This document shows, piece by piece, positions 1 to 6,947 of a stretch of DNA of 64,000 nucleotides. The position numbers and the translations under genes were made by a program. The DNA is from JACKJP01 sp050249695 (lineage in GTDB: Bacteria; Pseudomonadota; Alphaproteobacteria; Rhizobiales; Tepidamorphaceae): assembly GCA_050249695.1 (NCBI GenBank), contig JBFWQA010000002.1, forward strand, positions 124,001-188,000, in the 5' to 3' direction. The notes under the pieces were generated by a model. The model was given only the letters and a program-made list of their open reading frames with translations. It did not search any database and had not been told where the DNA came from. Position 1 is the first letter of the stretch. Each line of letters opens with the position of its first letter.

Positions 1-1
1 G

Positions 2-289
2 GCGCGCTGGAGCCCGTCTTTCCTGACAGCGGACGAGGGCCTGATCGGCCTCGTCAAAGCGGCCGTCGCGGCGCAGACCGGAGCCGAGCCGGCGCTTTCG
101 ACCGGCGGCGGCACGTCGGACGCCCGTTTCATCAAGGATTATTGCCCGGTCGTTGAACTCGGCCTCGTCGGCAGGACGATGCACGGGATAGACGAAAACG
201 TTCCTGTAGGAGAATTGCGGGCGCTGAGCGCCATCTATCTCGATTTCATCGAACGCTATTTCGATTTTCATTCCCGCGGCAAAGGCTGA
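2..289 (+). CDS. dapE: Succinyl-diaminopimelate desuccinylase, C-terminal part (5' end outside window)
   Basis: The frame beginning at base 2 encodes the last 95 residues of DapE, the zinc-dependent M20-family hydrolase that removes succinate from N-succinyl-LL-diaminopimelate in lysine and peptidoglycan precursor synthesis. The recognisable part is the segment STGGGTSDARFI, typical of DapE, followed by the ELGLVGRTMHGIDE stretch that carries the C-terminal metal-ligand histidine of the family. The stop is TGA at 287-289. The gene is truncated only by the window edge; there is no sign of a break. The next gene starts 15 bp downstream on the same strand, so the two are probably cotranscribed. 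Confidence 0.93.
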   Translation, partial: ARWSPSFLTADEGLIGLVKAAVAAQTGAEPALSTGGGTSDARFIKDYCPVVELGLVGRTMHGIDENVPVGELRALSAIYLDFIERYFDFHSRGKG

Positions 290-304
290 AGCGGCCGGTC
301 TGCG

Positions 305-901
305 ATGGCTCTCATATCGTCCAGAGACGTTCAGCAAAACCTCGCCGCCGTCTGGGCGGTGTTCCGCGGCCGGCCGGATGCCATCCGGCAGGTCGACGCC
401 TCCTACGAGGGTTTCTGGCGCAGCTTTCTCGTCATCGTGCTGCTGATCCCGGTCTACGTGCCCTTCGTCATGTCCGAGATCGCCGCGATCAGGGGGCAGG
501 GTCTTCTGCCGGAGGATTTCAGCCCCGTTTGGCACGGATTCGTTCGTGCCCTCAGCATCGCAGTAGACTGGGTGCTGTTTCCTGTCGTCATGCTGCTGCT
601 GGCGCGCCCGATGGGCATAACGAGCCGCTACGCGCCTTATATCGCCGCACATAACTGGTCGAACCTGATCCTCGCCATTCCCCTTGTACTGCCGGGCATC
701 CTTCTCGGCCTCGGCCTGATTTCCAGCGGCCTTGCCGGCATCCTGCTGATCGCGGGCCTCGCCATCTTCGTGCGCATGCGATTTGTCGTGGCGCGCGCTG
801 CGCTGGACGTGTCCGTTGCCACGGCCGCAGGTCTCGTCTTGCTCGATTTTCTCGGCGGTCTGGCCGTCGCGCAGATCTTTGACCGTCTGGCGGGATTCTA
901 G
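305..901 (+). CDS. Multi-pass inner-membrane protein of unknown function
   Basis: This 198-residue protein has a short polar N-terminus followed by about five hydrophobic segments (roughly residues 43-58, 82-99, 117-137, 140-156 and 169-188), so it is very probably an inner-membrane protein. I recognise no catalytic motif and give it no function. It starts with ATG 15 bp after dapE, which suggests an operon with dapE. It runs convergently towards truA, and the 217 bp between them holds a pair of REP-like palindromes. Its codon use resembles that of its neighbours, so it is likely a real, vertically inherited gene of the order. Confidence 0.8.
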   Translation: MALISSRDVQQNLAAVWAVFRGRPDAIRQVDASYEGFWRSFLVIVLLIPVYVPFVMSEIAAIRGQGLLPEDFSPVWHGFVRALSIAVDWVLFPVVMLLLARPMGITSRYAPYIAAHNWSNLILAIPLVLPGILLGLGLISSGLAGILLIAGLAIFVRMRFVVARAALDVSVATAAGLVLLDFLGGLAVAQIFDRLAGF

Positions 902-990
902 CGGCCCGAGGCACAGGCACAAGGCAGGCCAGGGCGCCGTTCCCGTCGCCGCATGACTGCCGTCTTCCGATCCGCCGGGACGAGGGCGGC

Positions 991-1086
991 ATGGATTGCC
1001 GGGTCGAGCCCGGCATGGCGAAGAGGAGGGCATGGTCCGTCGCCGAACTAAAGCCTTTCATCGCCGGACGTGATCCGGCGATCCAT
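991..1086. repeat. Pair of inverted REP-like palindromic elements
   Basis: Two related hairpins lie between two convergent genes. The first reads ATGGATTGCCGGG then TCGAG then CCCGGC (stem 998-1003 with 1009-1014). The second, on the opposite strand, reads ATGGATCGCCGGA, a 5-base loop, then TCCGGCGA (stem 1061-1068 with 1074-1081). Both share the head ATGGAT(T/C)GCCGG, and they face each other like a BIME/REPIN pair. Short intergenic palindromes of this kind are common in alphaproteobacterial genomes (recalled, not searched). They may also end transcription of both flanking genes. Confidence 0.6.
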
Positions 1087-1118
1087 TCCTCCGTCGCCTG
1101 CGGCAGACCAACGCTGTT

Positions 1119-1874
1119 TTAGGAGCCGTGCCCCTGAGGATAATCAACGCGCTCCAGATAGAGCCCGCAGGCGGGCGCCACCGGGCCGCATCGCGTGCGA
1201 TCACGCGCATTCAACGCTTCCTCCAGTTCAGCGCGCGTCCAGCGCCCCTCGCCCACCAGCTTGAGCGAGCCGGCCATGGAGCGAACCTGATTATGTAGAA
1301 AGGATCGAGCCGACACCATCAGAAAGATATCCTCGCCCTCGCGCATCACCTCGAAGCGATCAATGGTGCGAATAGGTGATTTCGCCTGACAATCGGTGGA
1401 GCGAAATGTCGTGAAATCGTGGTGGCCGACAAAGGATTGCGCCGCATCGGCCATCGCATTCGCGTTCAGCGGTTTGGCCACCCACCAGGTGCGGTTCATA
1501 TCGAGCGCCGGCTGGCTGCGCCGGTTCAGGATGGAATAGCGGTAATGTCGCGCCGTCGCCGAAAAGCGGGCGTCGAATTCGTCCGATACGCGCGTCGCCG
1601 CGAGGATGGATACGGGCAGGGGCCGCAGATGGGCGTTGATCGCATCGCGAACGGTTTCCGCGGGCCATTCCCGGGAAAGATCGGCATGGGCGACCTGGCC
1701 TCGCGCGTGCACGCCGGTATCGGTGCGGCCGGCGGCCCGGATGCGGATCGCGTCCCCGCTGAAGGCATGGATCGCCTGCTCGACGGCCTGCTGCACGCTC
1801 GGCCCGTTCTGCTGCGCCTGCCAGCCGACGAAAGGCGTCCCATCATATTCAATATCGAGTCGATACCGATACAT
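1119..1874 (-). CDS. truA: tRNA pseudouridine(38-40) synthase TruA
   Basis: This 251-residue protein makes pseudouridine at positions 38-40 of the anticodon arm of many tRNAs. The start MYRYRLDIEYDGT matches the usual TruA N-terminus. The catalytic aspartate is Asp52 in GRTDTGVHA, and the YRYSI and SFLHNQVRSMAG blocks of the family follow. The frame stays open upstream, but that part overlaps fmt and lacks family similarity, so ATG at 1872-1874 is chosen. It lies 8 bp after the fmt stop on the same strand, giving the order def-fmt-truA. It is full length and shows nothing odd. Confidence 0.95.
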   Translation of the reverse strand: MYRYRLDIEYDGTPFVGWQAQQNGPSVQQAVEQAIHAFSGDAIRIRAAGRTDTGVHARGQVAHADLSREWPAETVRDAINAHLRPLPVSILAATRVSDEFDARFSATARHYRYSILNRRSQPALDMNRTWWVAKPLNANAMADAAQSFVGHHDFTTFRSTDCQAKSPIRTIDRFEVMREGEDIFLMVSARSFLHNQVRSMAGSLKLVGEGRWTRAELEEALNARDRTRCGPVAPACGLYLERVDYPQGHGS

Positions 1875-1882
1875 GGCTTGCC

Positions 1883-2806
1883 TCAATAAAGAAGGTCGCC
1901 GGGGGAGAGTTTCTGGCCGAGCCGGAACGAACCGGCCTCCATCGCCTTTGCGCCCGCGCGCTGCACGACTTGCAGCCGCACAGCCCCTTCTCCGCAGGCA
2001 ATGGCGAGTTCCCCGTCGAGGATTTCGCCCGGGGCTCCTGTCCCGGCGGCCAAGGTGGACCGCAGGATCTTGAGCCGCGCGCCATCGGCCATCTGGCACC
2101 ATGCGCCGGGAAAAGGACTCAGGCCGCGAATATGGTTGTGGACCTCCGCGGCGGGCCGCGACCAGTCTATCCGCGTCTCGGTCTTGTCGATCTTGGCGGC
2201 ATAGGTGACGCCGTCTTGACCCTGCGCCGCGCAGTCAAGCTGCCCGAGCGCCAAGGCCCCCATCGCACGCAGCATCAGGTCGGCGCCGGCGCGTGCCAGT
2301 TCGTCATGAAGTTCGCCCGCCGTCATATCCGGCCTGATGGCGACGCGCTCCTCCATGCAGACAGGACCGGTGTCGAGCCCGGCCTCCATGCGCATGATGC
2401 TGGCGGCCGTCACCGCATCGCCCGCCATGATCGCGCGCTGGATCGGTGCGGCGCCGCGCCAGCGCGGCAATCTGGACGCGTGCAGGTTAAAGCAGCCATG
2501 CCGCGCGGCCCCAAGCACGGCGGGCGGCAGGATCAACCCGTAGGCGACGACCACGGCCGCATCGGCCTCAAATCCGGCGAACTGATCGATGGCGTCCTGC
2601 TCGCGGAAATTCTTCGGCGTCAGGACGGGCAGACCGAAGGCCGCCGCTGCGCGCGCGACCGGCGTCGGGGTTTCCGCCATGCCGCGTCCCGCCGGTCTCG
2701 CCGGCTGGCTGTAGACCGCCGCGATCTCGTGGCCGGCGCCGACAAGTCCGGCCAGCGTCGGCACCGCGAAATCGGGCGAACCCATGAAGATCAGTCTGAG
2801 TGCCAT
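1883..2806 (-). CDS. fmt: Methionyl-tRNA formyltransferase
   Basis: This 307-residue protein formylates the methionine on initiator tRNA using 10-formyltetrahydrofolate. The N-terminus MALRLIFMGSPDFAVP is canonical. The catalytic region has Asn107 and His109 in FNLHA, followed by the LPRWRGAAPIQ substrate loop at about 113-123. The family's conserved aspartate sits in the AGLDTGP segment, and a C-terminal OB-like domain follows. ATG at 2804-2806 gives the family length; the longer open frame upstream runs into def. It stands between def (35 bp upstream) and truA (8 bp downstream). Def removes the formyl group that Fmt adds, so the pairing is functional. Confidence 0.96.
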   Translation of the reverse strand: MALRLIFMGSPDFAVPTLAGLVGAGHEIAAVYSQPARPAGRGMAETPTPVARAAAAFGLPVLTPKNFREQDAIDQFAGFEADAAVVVAYGLILPPAVLGAARHGCFNLHASRLPRWRGAAPIQRAIMAGDAVTAASIMRMEAGLDTGPVCMEERVAIRPDMTAGELHDELARAGADLMLRAMGALALGQLDCAAQGQDGVTYAAKIDKTETRIDWSRPAAEVHNHIRGLSPFPGAWCQMADGARLKILRSTLAAGTGAPGEILDGELAIACGEGAVRLQVVQRAGAKAMEAGSFRLGQKLSPGDLLY

Positions 2807-2841
2807 GGCGCCCTTTCGCGGCAACGAACCGGCGATGAACA

Positions 2842-3375
2842 CTAGCCGACGGGTTCGGTCTTGCGCCTGTCGATCTTGGAGAACTTCTTCACGACGCGCT
2901 CGCGCTTCAGGCGCGACAGATGGTCGATGAACAGCCTGCCGTCGAGATGGTCGAGTTCGTGCTGGACGCATGTCGCCAGCAGTCCGTCGCATTCCATCAC
3001 CTGCGGCTGGCCCTCGCGATCGAGAAATTCCACCGTGCACCGCGCCGGACGCTCGACATCCTCGTAATATTCCGGGATCGAGAGGCAACCCTCCTGATGC
3101 ACCGACTTTTCCTCGGACACGGCGGTGATCCGCGGATTGACGAGGAACAGCGGATCGGGCTTTGCGTCCTCCTCCTCGCGGCCCGCGACGTCGATGACGA
3201 CCAGCCGGCGCATCACGCCGATCTGGCACCCGGCAAGGCCGATGCCGGGGGCGTCGTACATCGTCTCCAGCATATCGTCGAGGATCGCCCGCACCTCATC
3301 ATCGACCTTGTCGACGGGCGCGCACACTTCCCGCAGCCGGGGGTCAGGAATATGCAGGATCTCTCGCTTTGCCAT
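2842..3375 (-). CDS. def: Peptide deformylase
   Basis: This 177-residue metalloenzyme removes the formyl group from the N-terminal methionine of nascent proteins. The three signature motifs are present: GIGLAGCQ (44-51), EGCLS (95-99, Cys97 as metal ligand) and HELDH (139-143, two histidine ligands and the catalytic Glu). Motif 1 has Gly where GxGxAAxQ normally has its second Ala, a conservative change. The gene heads a def-fmt-truA cluster and diverges from rmuC. No Shine-Dalgarno precedes the ATG, and a sigma70-like promoter ends only 7 bp before it, so the mRNA may be leaderless. Confidence 0.95.
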   Translation of the reverse strand: MAKREILHIPDPRLREVCAPVDKVDDEVRAILDDMLETMYDAPGIGLAGCQIGVMRRLVVIDVAGREEEDAKPDPLFLVNPRITAVSEEKSVHQEGCLSIPEYYEDVERPARCTVEFLDREGQPQVMECDGLLATCVQHELDHLDGRLFIDHLSRLKRERVVKKFSKIDRRKTEPVG

Positions 3376-3382
3376 GACCGAT

Positions 3383-3411
3383 CAGATAGGCAAAGCCTTG
3401 GCCGGGGTCAA
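3383..3411 (-). promoter_or_regulatory. Predicted sigma70-type promoter of def (leaderless)
   Basis: Reading the minus strand, TTGACC (3411-3406) and TATCTG (3388-3383) are separated by 17 bp. The -10 box ends 7 bp before the def ATG at 3375, so the predicted start of transcription falls on or next to the start codon. There is no Shine-Dalgarno sequence between them. The -35 box matches consensus at 5 of 6 bases and the -10 at only 3 of 6, so the call is tentative. Confidence 0.4.
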
Positions 3412-3493
3412 CTGCGCCGCATTCGCGGCTGTCGGCGCCATGTTCGCGTTTTGGTCCCATTCCTGTCCGAATCGCGCTATTGATGGGCGCGTG

Positions 3494-4651
3494 ATGCAGG
3501 AAATCATGCTGACGATCGGTGGCCGGGCCTTCAGCGCGGGCGAGTTGTTGCTCGCCGGCGGCGGTTTGGCGCTGGTTCTTCTGGTATGCATTGCCGTGGC
3601 CGTTCTCGCCGGACAGCGCGGCCGGCGGCGGGAACTGGAAGAAGACAGTCACCGCGCCGCTGAAGCCGAATTGCGCATGGCAGAACTCATGCGCGCCCAG
3701 GCCGAAATGACGGGGCGCATGCAGACCATGGCGGAGGTATTCGGCAACCGGCACGCCGATCTTGCGCGGGCGTTGAGCGAGCGGATAGACAGTTTCGGGC
3801 AGCGCCTGCACTCAAATCTCAGCGCCAGCACGCAGGCCACGCATGACAATCTGAGCAAGCTCAACGAGCGGCTCGCTGTCATCGACAAGGCGCAGAGCAA
3901 CATTACCGAACTCTCCAAAGAAGTCGTCAGCCTGCAGGACATTCTTTCCAACAAGCAGGCGCGCGGCGCCTTCGGTCAGGGGCGGATGGAGGCGATCGTC
4001 GCCGACGGCCTGCCGCAGGGCCGCTATCGGTTCCAGGCAACTCTTTCCAATGGCAAGATGCCCGACTGCCTCATCGATTTCGCAGACAACGCGCCGCCGC
4101 TCGTGATCGACGCAAAATTTCCCCTCGAAGCGGTCACGGCGTTCCGCGAGGCGCGCGACGGCGACGCCCGCAAGCAGGCGATGGCGCGCATGCGCACAGA
4201 TGTCGGCAAACATATCGGCGACATCACCGAGCGCTATTTCATCCCCGGCGAGACGCAGAACATCGCCATCATGTTCGTGCCGTCGGAATCGCTCTATGCC
4301 GATCTCAACGAGCATTTCGAGGATATCGTCCAGAAGGCGCACCGCGCCCGCGTCATCATCGTCGGCCCGTCGATGCTGATGCTGGCAATCCAGGTGATGC
4401 AGTCGATCCTGCGCGATCAGAAGATGCGCGAGCAGGCCCACATCATCCATCGCGAGGTCGGCATGCTGTCCGACGACGTGCGCCGCCTCAGCGAACGCGT
4501 GGACAAGCTGAAAGTCCATTTCGGCCAGGCCGGCAAGGATATCGACGATATCCTGATTTCAACGGAAAAGATCGTGAAGCGAGGCGGCAGGCTGCGCGAA
4601 CTCGACTTCGAGGACGGAGCCGCCCAGCCGCAGCTCCTCGCCGGCGAGTAG
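3494..4651 (+). CDS. rmuC: RmuC-family DNA recombination protein
   Basis: This 385-residue protein has an N-terminal membrane anchor (about residues 14-34), a long polar coiled-coil region to about residue 160, and then the RmuC nuclease-like domain, with recognisable stretches such as PDCLIDFADNAPPLVIDAKFPLEA and FVPSESLYADL. RmuC proteins limit certain DNA rearrangements in E. coli; the biochemistry is poorly known. The frame is open to 3125, but that part overlaps the divergent def gene. ATG at 3494 (or GTG at 3491) places the anchor at the N-terminus as expected. It lies 8 bp before the ampG-like gene on the same strand. Confidence 0.9.
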   Translation: MQEIMLTIGGRAFSAGELLLAGGGLALVLLVCIAVAVLAGQRGRRRELEEDSHRAAEAELRMAELMRAQAEMTGRMQTMAEVFGNRHADLARALSERIDSFGQRLHSNLSASTQATHDNLSKLNERLAVIDKAQSNITELSKEVVSLQDILSNKQARGAFGQGRMEAIVADGLPQGRYRFQATLSNGKMPDCLIDFADNAPPLVIDAKFPLEAVTAFREARDGDARKQAMARMRTDVGKHIGDITERYFIPGETQNIAIMFVPSESLYADLNEHFEDIVQKAHRARVIIVGPSMLMLAIQVMQSILRDQKMREQAHIIHREVGMLSDDVRRLSERVDKLKVHFGQAGKDIDDILISTEKIVKRGGRLRELDFEDGAAQPQLLAGE

Positions 4652-4659
4652 CCTCGCAA

Positions 4660-6030
4660 ATGGGCTTCATGGACATCGCGGAGCAGCGCTTTCCGGGCCT
4701 GTCGGTCTATCTGCAGAAGCGGGTGCTGCTGATCCTGTTCCTCGGCTTCTCCTCCGGCCTGCCGCTGGCCCTTTCCGGCTCGACCCTGCTGATATGGATG
4801 ACCGACCGGGGCGTCGACCTTTCGACGGTCGGCCTCTTTGCCCTCGCCGGCACGCCTTATACGTTCAAGTTCCTCTGGGCGCCGGTGGTGGACGCGTGGC
4901 AAATGCCGGTTCTTTCGCGCCTGCTCGGCCGCCGCCGCGGCTGGCTTGTGTTCACGCAACTCCTCCTGATCGCCACCATTCTTTGGCTGGCAACGCTCGA
5001 TCCGGTGACGATGGCGCCCTATGTGGCGCTCGGCGCGGTGCTGATCGCGACGGCCTCGGCAACGCAGGACATCGTGATCGACGCCTTTCGCGTCGAGAGT
5101 CTTGAAGACAACGAGCAGGCGGCGGGGCTGGCGCTCTACGTGCCGGCCTACCGGGTTGCCTTGTTGGTTTCCACGGCAGGTGCTGTGGGCATCGTCCATA
5201 TTCTGGAGAAGAGCGGCGTTCTGCCCGTGCAAAGCTGGCCCTGGGCCTATATGGCAATGGCAGCCCTCGTTGTCGTCGGCCTGATCGCGACGCTGGTGGC
5301 GCGCGAACCCGACATGCCCGAAGCCGGCGAGCAGACCGAAGGCGAGAAAAGCGCCGATGCCTTCCGGCGCCTCATGGCGACGGCCTACGAATCCTTTCAC
5401 GAGTTCCTGACGCGAGACAACGCCATTCTGGTTCTTGTCTTTGTCGTCGTCTTCAAGCTCTGCGATGCGCTGGCCGGAGTGATGACCGGGCCTTTCGTCA
5501 TCGATATCGGCTTCGACAAGGGCACCTATGTGGAGATCGTCAAGGGCGTGGGCCTGATCGCGCTTTTCCTCGGCGGGCTCGCCGGCGGCTGGGTGGCAAA
5601 GCGGCTTTCCATGTATCAGGCGCTATGGATCGCGGGCATCATCCAGATGACCTCCAACCTGGTCTTCTCATGGCAGGCGATGGTGGGCGTCGACAACTGG
5701 GCGCTGACGGTGACCATATGCGTTGAGAATTTCACCGGCGGCATCGGCACGGTGATCTTCCTCGCCTATCTCTCCTCGCTGTGCTCGAACGCCCTGCACA
5801 CGGCGACGCAATATGCGCTGCTCTCGGCGCTGGCGACATTCGGGCGGACGACCATTTCGGCGGGCTCGGGATATATCGTCAAGGCGACCGGCTGGGAGGC
5901 GTTTTTCGTCATCACGGCGCTGACCGGCATCCCCGCCCTGCTGCTGCTGTGGTGGCTGAAAAGGCGCGGTCATTTTTCCGGCGATGCAACGAATGCGGGG
6001 GCGGGAGTCAGAAGGGCTGGCGCTGCCTGA
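4660..6030 (+). CDS. ampG: AmpG-type MFS transporter
   Basis: This 456-residue integral membrane protein of the major facilitator superfamily has about 12-14 hydrophobic segments. The N-terminal LFLGFSSGLPLALSGSTL and the TPYTFKFLWAPVVD stretch are characteristic of AmpG, the permease that imports anhydro-muropeptides (GlcNAc-anhMurNAc-peptides) for peptidoglycan recycling. In bacteria with an AmpC/AmpR pair this also feeds beta-lactamase induction; neither gene is in the window. It starts 8 bp after rmuC. Its last 23 bp overlap the end of the convergent recR gene (6008-6030). Some distant AmpG homologues carry other substrates, so the substrate is an inference. Confidence 0.85.
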   Translation: MGFMDIAEQRFPGLSVYLQKRVLLILFLGFSSGLPLALSGSTLLIWMTDRGVDLSTVGLFALAGTPYTFKFLWAPVVDAWQMPVLSRLLGRRRGWLVFTQLLLIATILWLATLDPVTMAPYVALGAVLIATASATQDIVIDAFRVESLEDNEQAAGLALYVPAYRVALLVSTAGAVGIVHILEKSGVLPVQSWPWAYMAMAALVVVGLIATLVAREPDMPEAGEQTEGEKSADAFRRLMATAYESFHEFLTRDNAILVLVFVVVFKLCDALAGVMTGPFVIDIGFDKGTYVEIVKGVGLIALFLGGLAGGWVAKRLSMYQALWIAGIIQMTSNLVFSWQAMVGVDNWALTVTICVENFTGGIGTVIFLAYLSSLCSNALHTATQYALLSALATFGRTTISAGSGYIVKATGWEAFFVITALTGIPALLLLWWLKRRGHFSGDATNAGAGVRRAGAA

Positions 6031-6607
6031 TGGCCGCGGCCAGCGTGCCATCGTCGAGATAGTCGAGTTCCCCGCCGACCGGCACGCCATGCGCGAGACG
6101 CGAGACCTTCACGCTGCTTCCCGCCAGCATGTCGGTGATGTAATGCGCGGTGGTCTGGCCCTCGACGGTGGCGTTCACCGCCAGGATGATTTCCTTCAAC
6201 GCCGGATCGGCGGCCCGTTCCAGCAGTCTGGGGATGGAGAGGTCATCGGGACCGATCCCGTCGAGCGGCGACAGCGTGCCGCCCAGCACGTGGTAGCGGC
6301 CGGTGGTCGCCTGCGCGCGTTCCAGCGCCCATAGATCGCCGACCGTCTCGACGACGACGATCACGGATGGATCGCGGCGCGGATCGGTGCAGAGCCGGCA
6401 GGGCGAAGCGGTATCGATATTGCCGCAGGTCTCGCAGGCGACGACATGATCGAAAGCATCGCGCATCGCGGCGGCGAGCGGCCCGAGCAACTGGTCCTTG
6501 CGCTCGATCAGGTGCAATGCCGCGCGCCGGGCCGAACGCGGCCCCAGTCCCGGCAGCCGCGCCAGAAGCTGGATCAGCCGATCGATCTCGCTGCCGCTAT
6601 TGCTCAT
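6008..6607 (-). CDS. recR: Recombination mediator RecR
   Basis: This 199-residue protein acts with RecF and RecO to load RecA onto gapped single-stranded DNA. It shows the helix-hairpin-helix N-terminus LARLPGLGPRSARRAALHL, a zinc finger with Cys58, Cys61, Cys70 and Cys73 (CETCGN...CRLC), and a Toprim domain with VVETVGDLWALE. The C-terminal segment LAHGVPVGGELDYLDDGTL is typical. It lies downstream of ybaB and dnaX on the same strand, the usual dnaX-ybaB-recR order in many bacteria. Its 3' end overlaps the convergent ampG-like gene by 23 bp. Confidence 0.96.
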   Translation of the reverse strand: MSNSGSEIDRLIQLLARLPGLGPRSARRAALHLIERKDQLLGPLAAAMRDAFDHVVACETCGNIDTASPCRLCTDPRRDPSVIVVVETVGDLWALERAQATTGRYHVLGGTLSPLDGIGPDDLSIPRLLERAADPALKEIILAVNATVEGQTTAHYITDMLAGSSVKVSRLAHGVPVGGELDYLDDGTLAAAIRQRQPF

Positions 6608-6620
6608 CGAATGTTTCAGG

Positions 6621-6944
6621 TTACATGCCCGGCAGCTTCATGCCCGGCGGCAGGCCGAGACCGCTGGTCATCGCCTGCATCTTTTCCGCGGCCGCGGCCT
6701 CCGCCTTGCGGCGCGCCTCGTTGACGGCGGCGAGGACGAGATCCTCGACGATCTCCTTCTCCTCGGGCTTGAACAGACTCTCGTCGATCGAAAGGGCCTT
6801 CAGCTCGCCCTTTCCCGACACGCTCGCCCTGACCATGCCGCCACCGGCCTCGCCATCGACGACAAGTTCGTCGAGTTCGGCCTGGGCGTCGGCGAGCTTC
6901 GACTGAAGCTCCTTGGCCTGCTTCATCATCTTGAGGAAGTCCAT
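6621..6944 (-). CDS. ybaB: YbaB/EbfC-family nucleoid-associated DNA-binding protein
   Basis: This 107-residue protein starts MDFLKMMKQAKELQSKLADAQ, the standard opening helix of the YbaB family. The middle carries the GGGMVRASVSGKGELKALSIDE segment, and the C-terminus is Met/Pro/Gly-rich (LPPGMKLPGM). Family members form dimers that bind DNA without strict sequence specificity. It sits 3 bp after dnaX and 13 bp before recR, all on one strand, so the three are probably one operon. Confidence 0.95.
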   Translation of the reverse strand: MDFLKMMKQAKELQSKLADAQAELDELVVDGEAGGGMVRASVSGKGELKALSIDESLFKPEEKEIVEDLVLAAVNEARRKAEAAAAEKMQAMTSGLGLPPGMKLPGM

Positions 6945-6947
6945 CGG

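Noticed and set aside
588..1061. A 157-codon minus-strand frame opposite the membrane-protein gene and through the REP pair
   Set aside because: It crosses repeat DNA and has Arg/Pro-rich sequence with no ribosome site.
1970..2845. A 291-codon plus-strand frame opposite fmt
   Set aside because: Arg/Gly/His-rich shadow of fmt with no family similarity; fmt itself carries the full signature.
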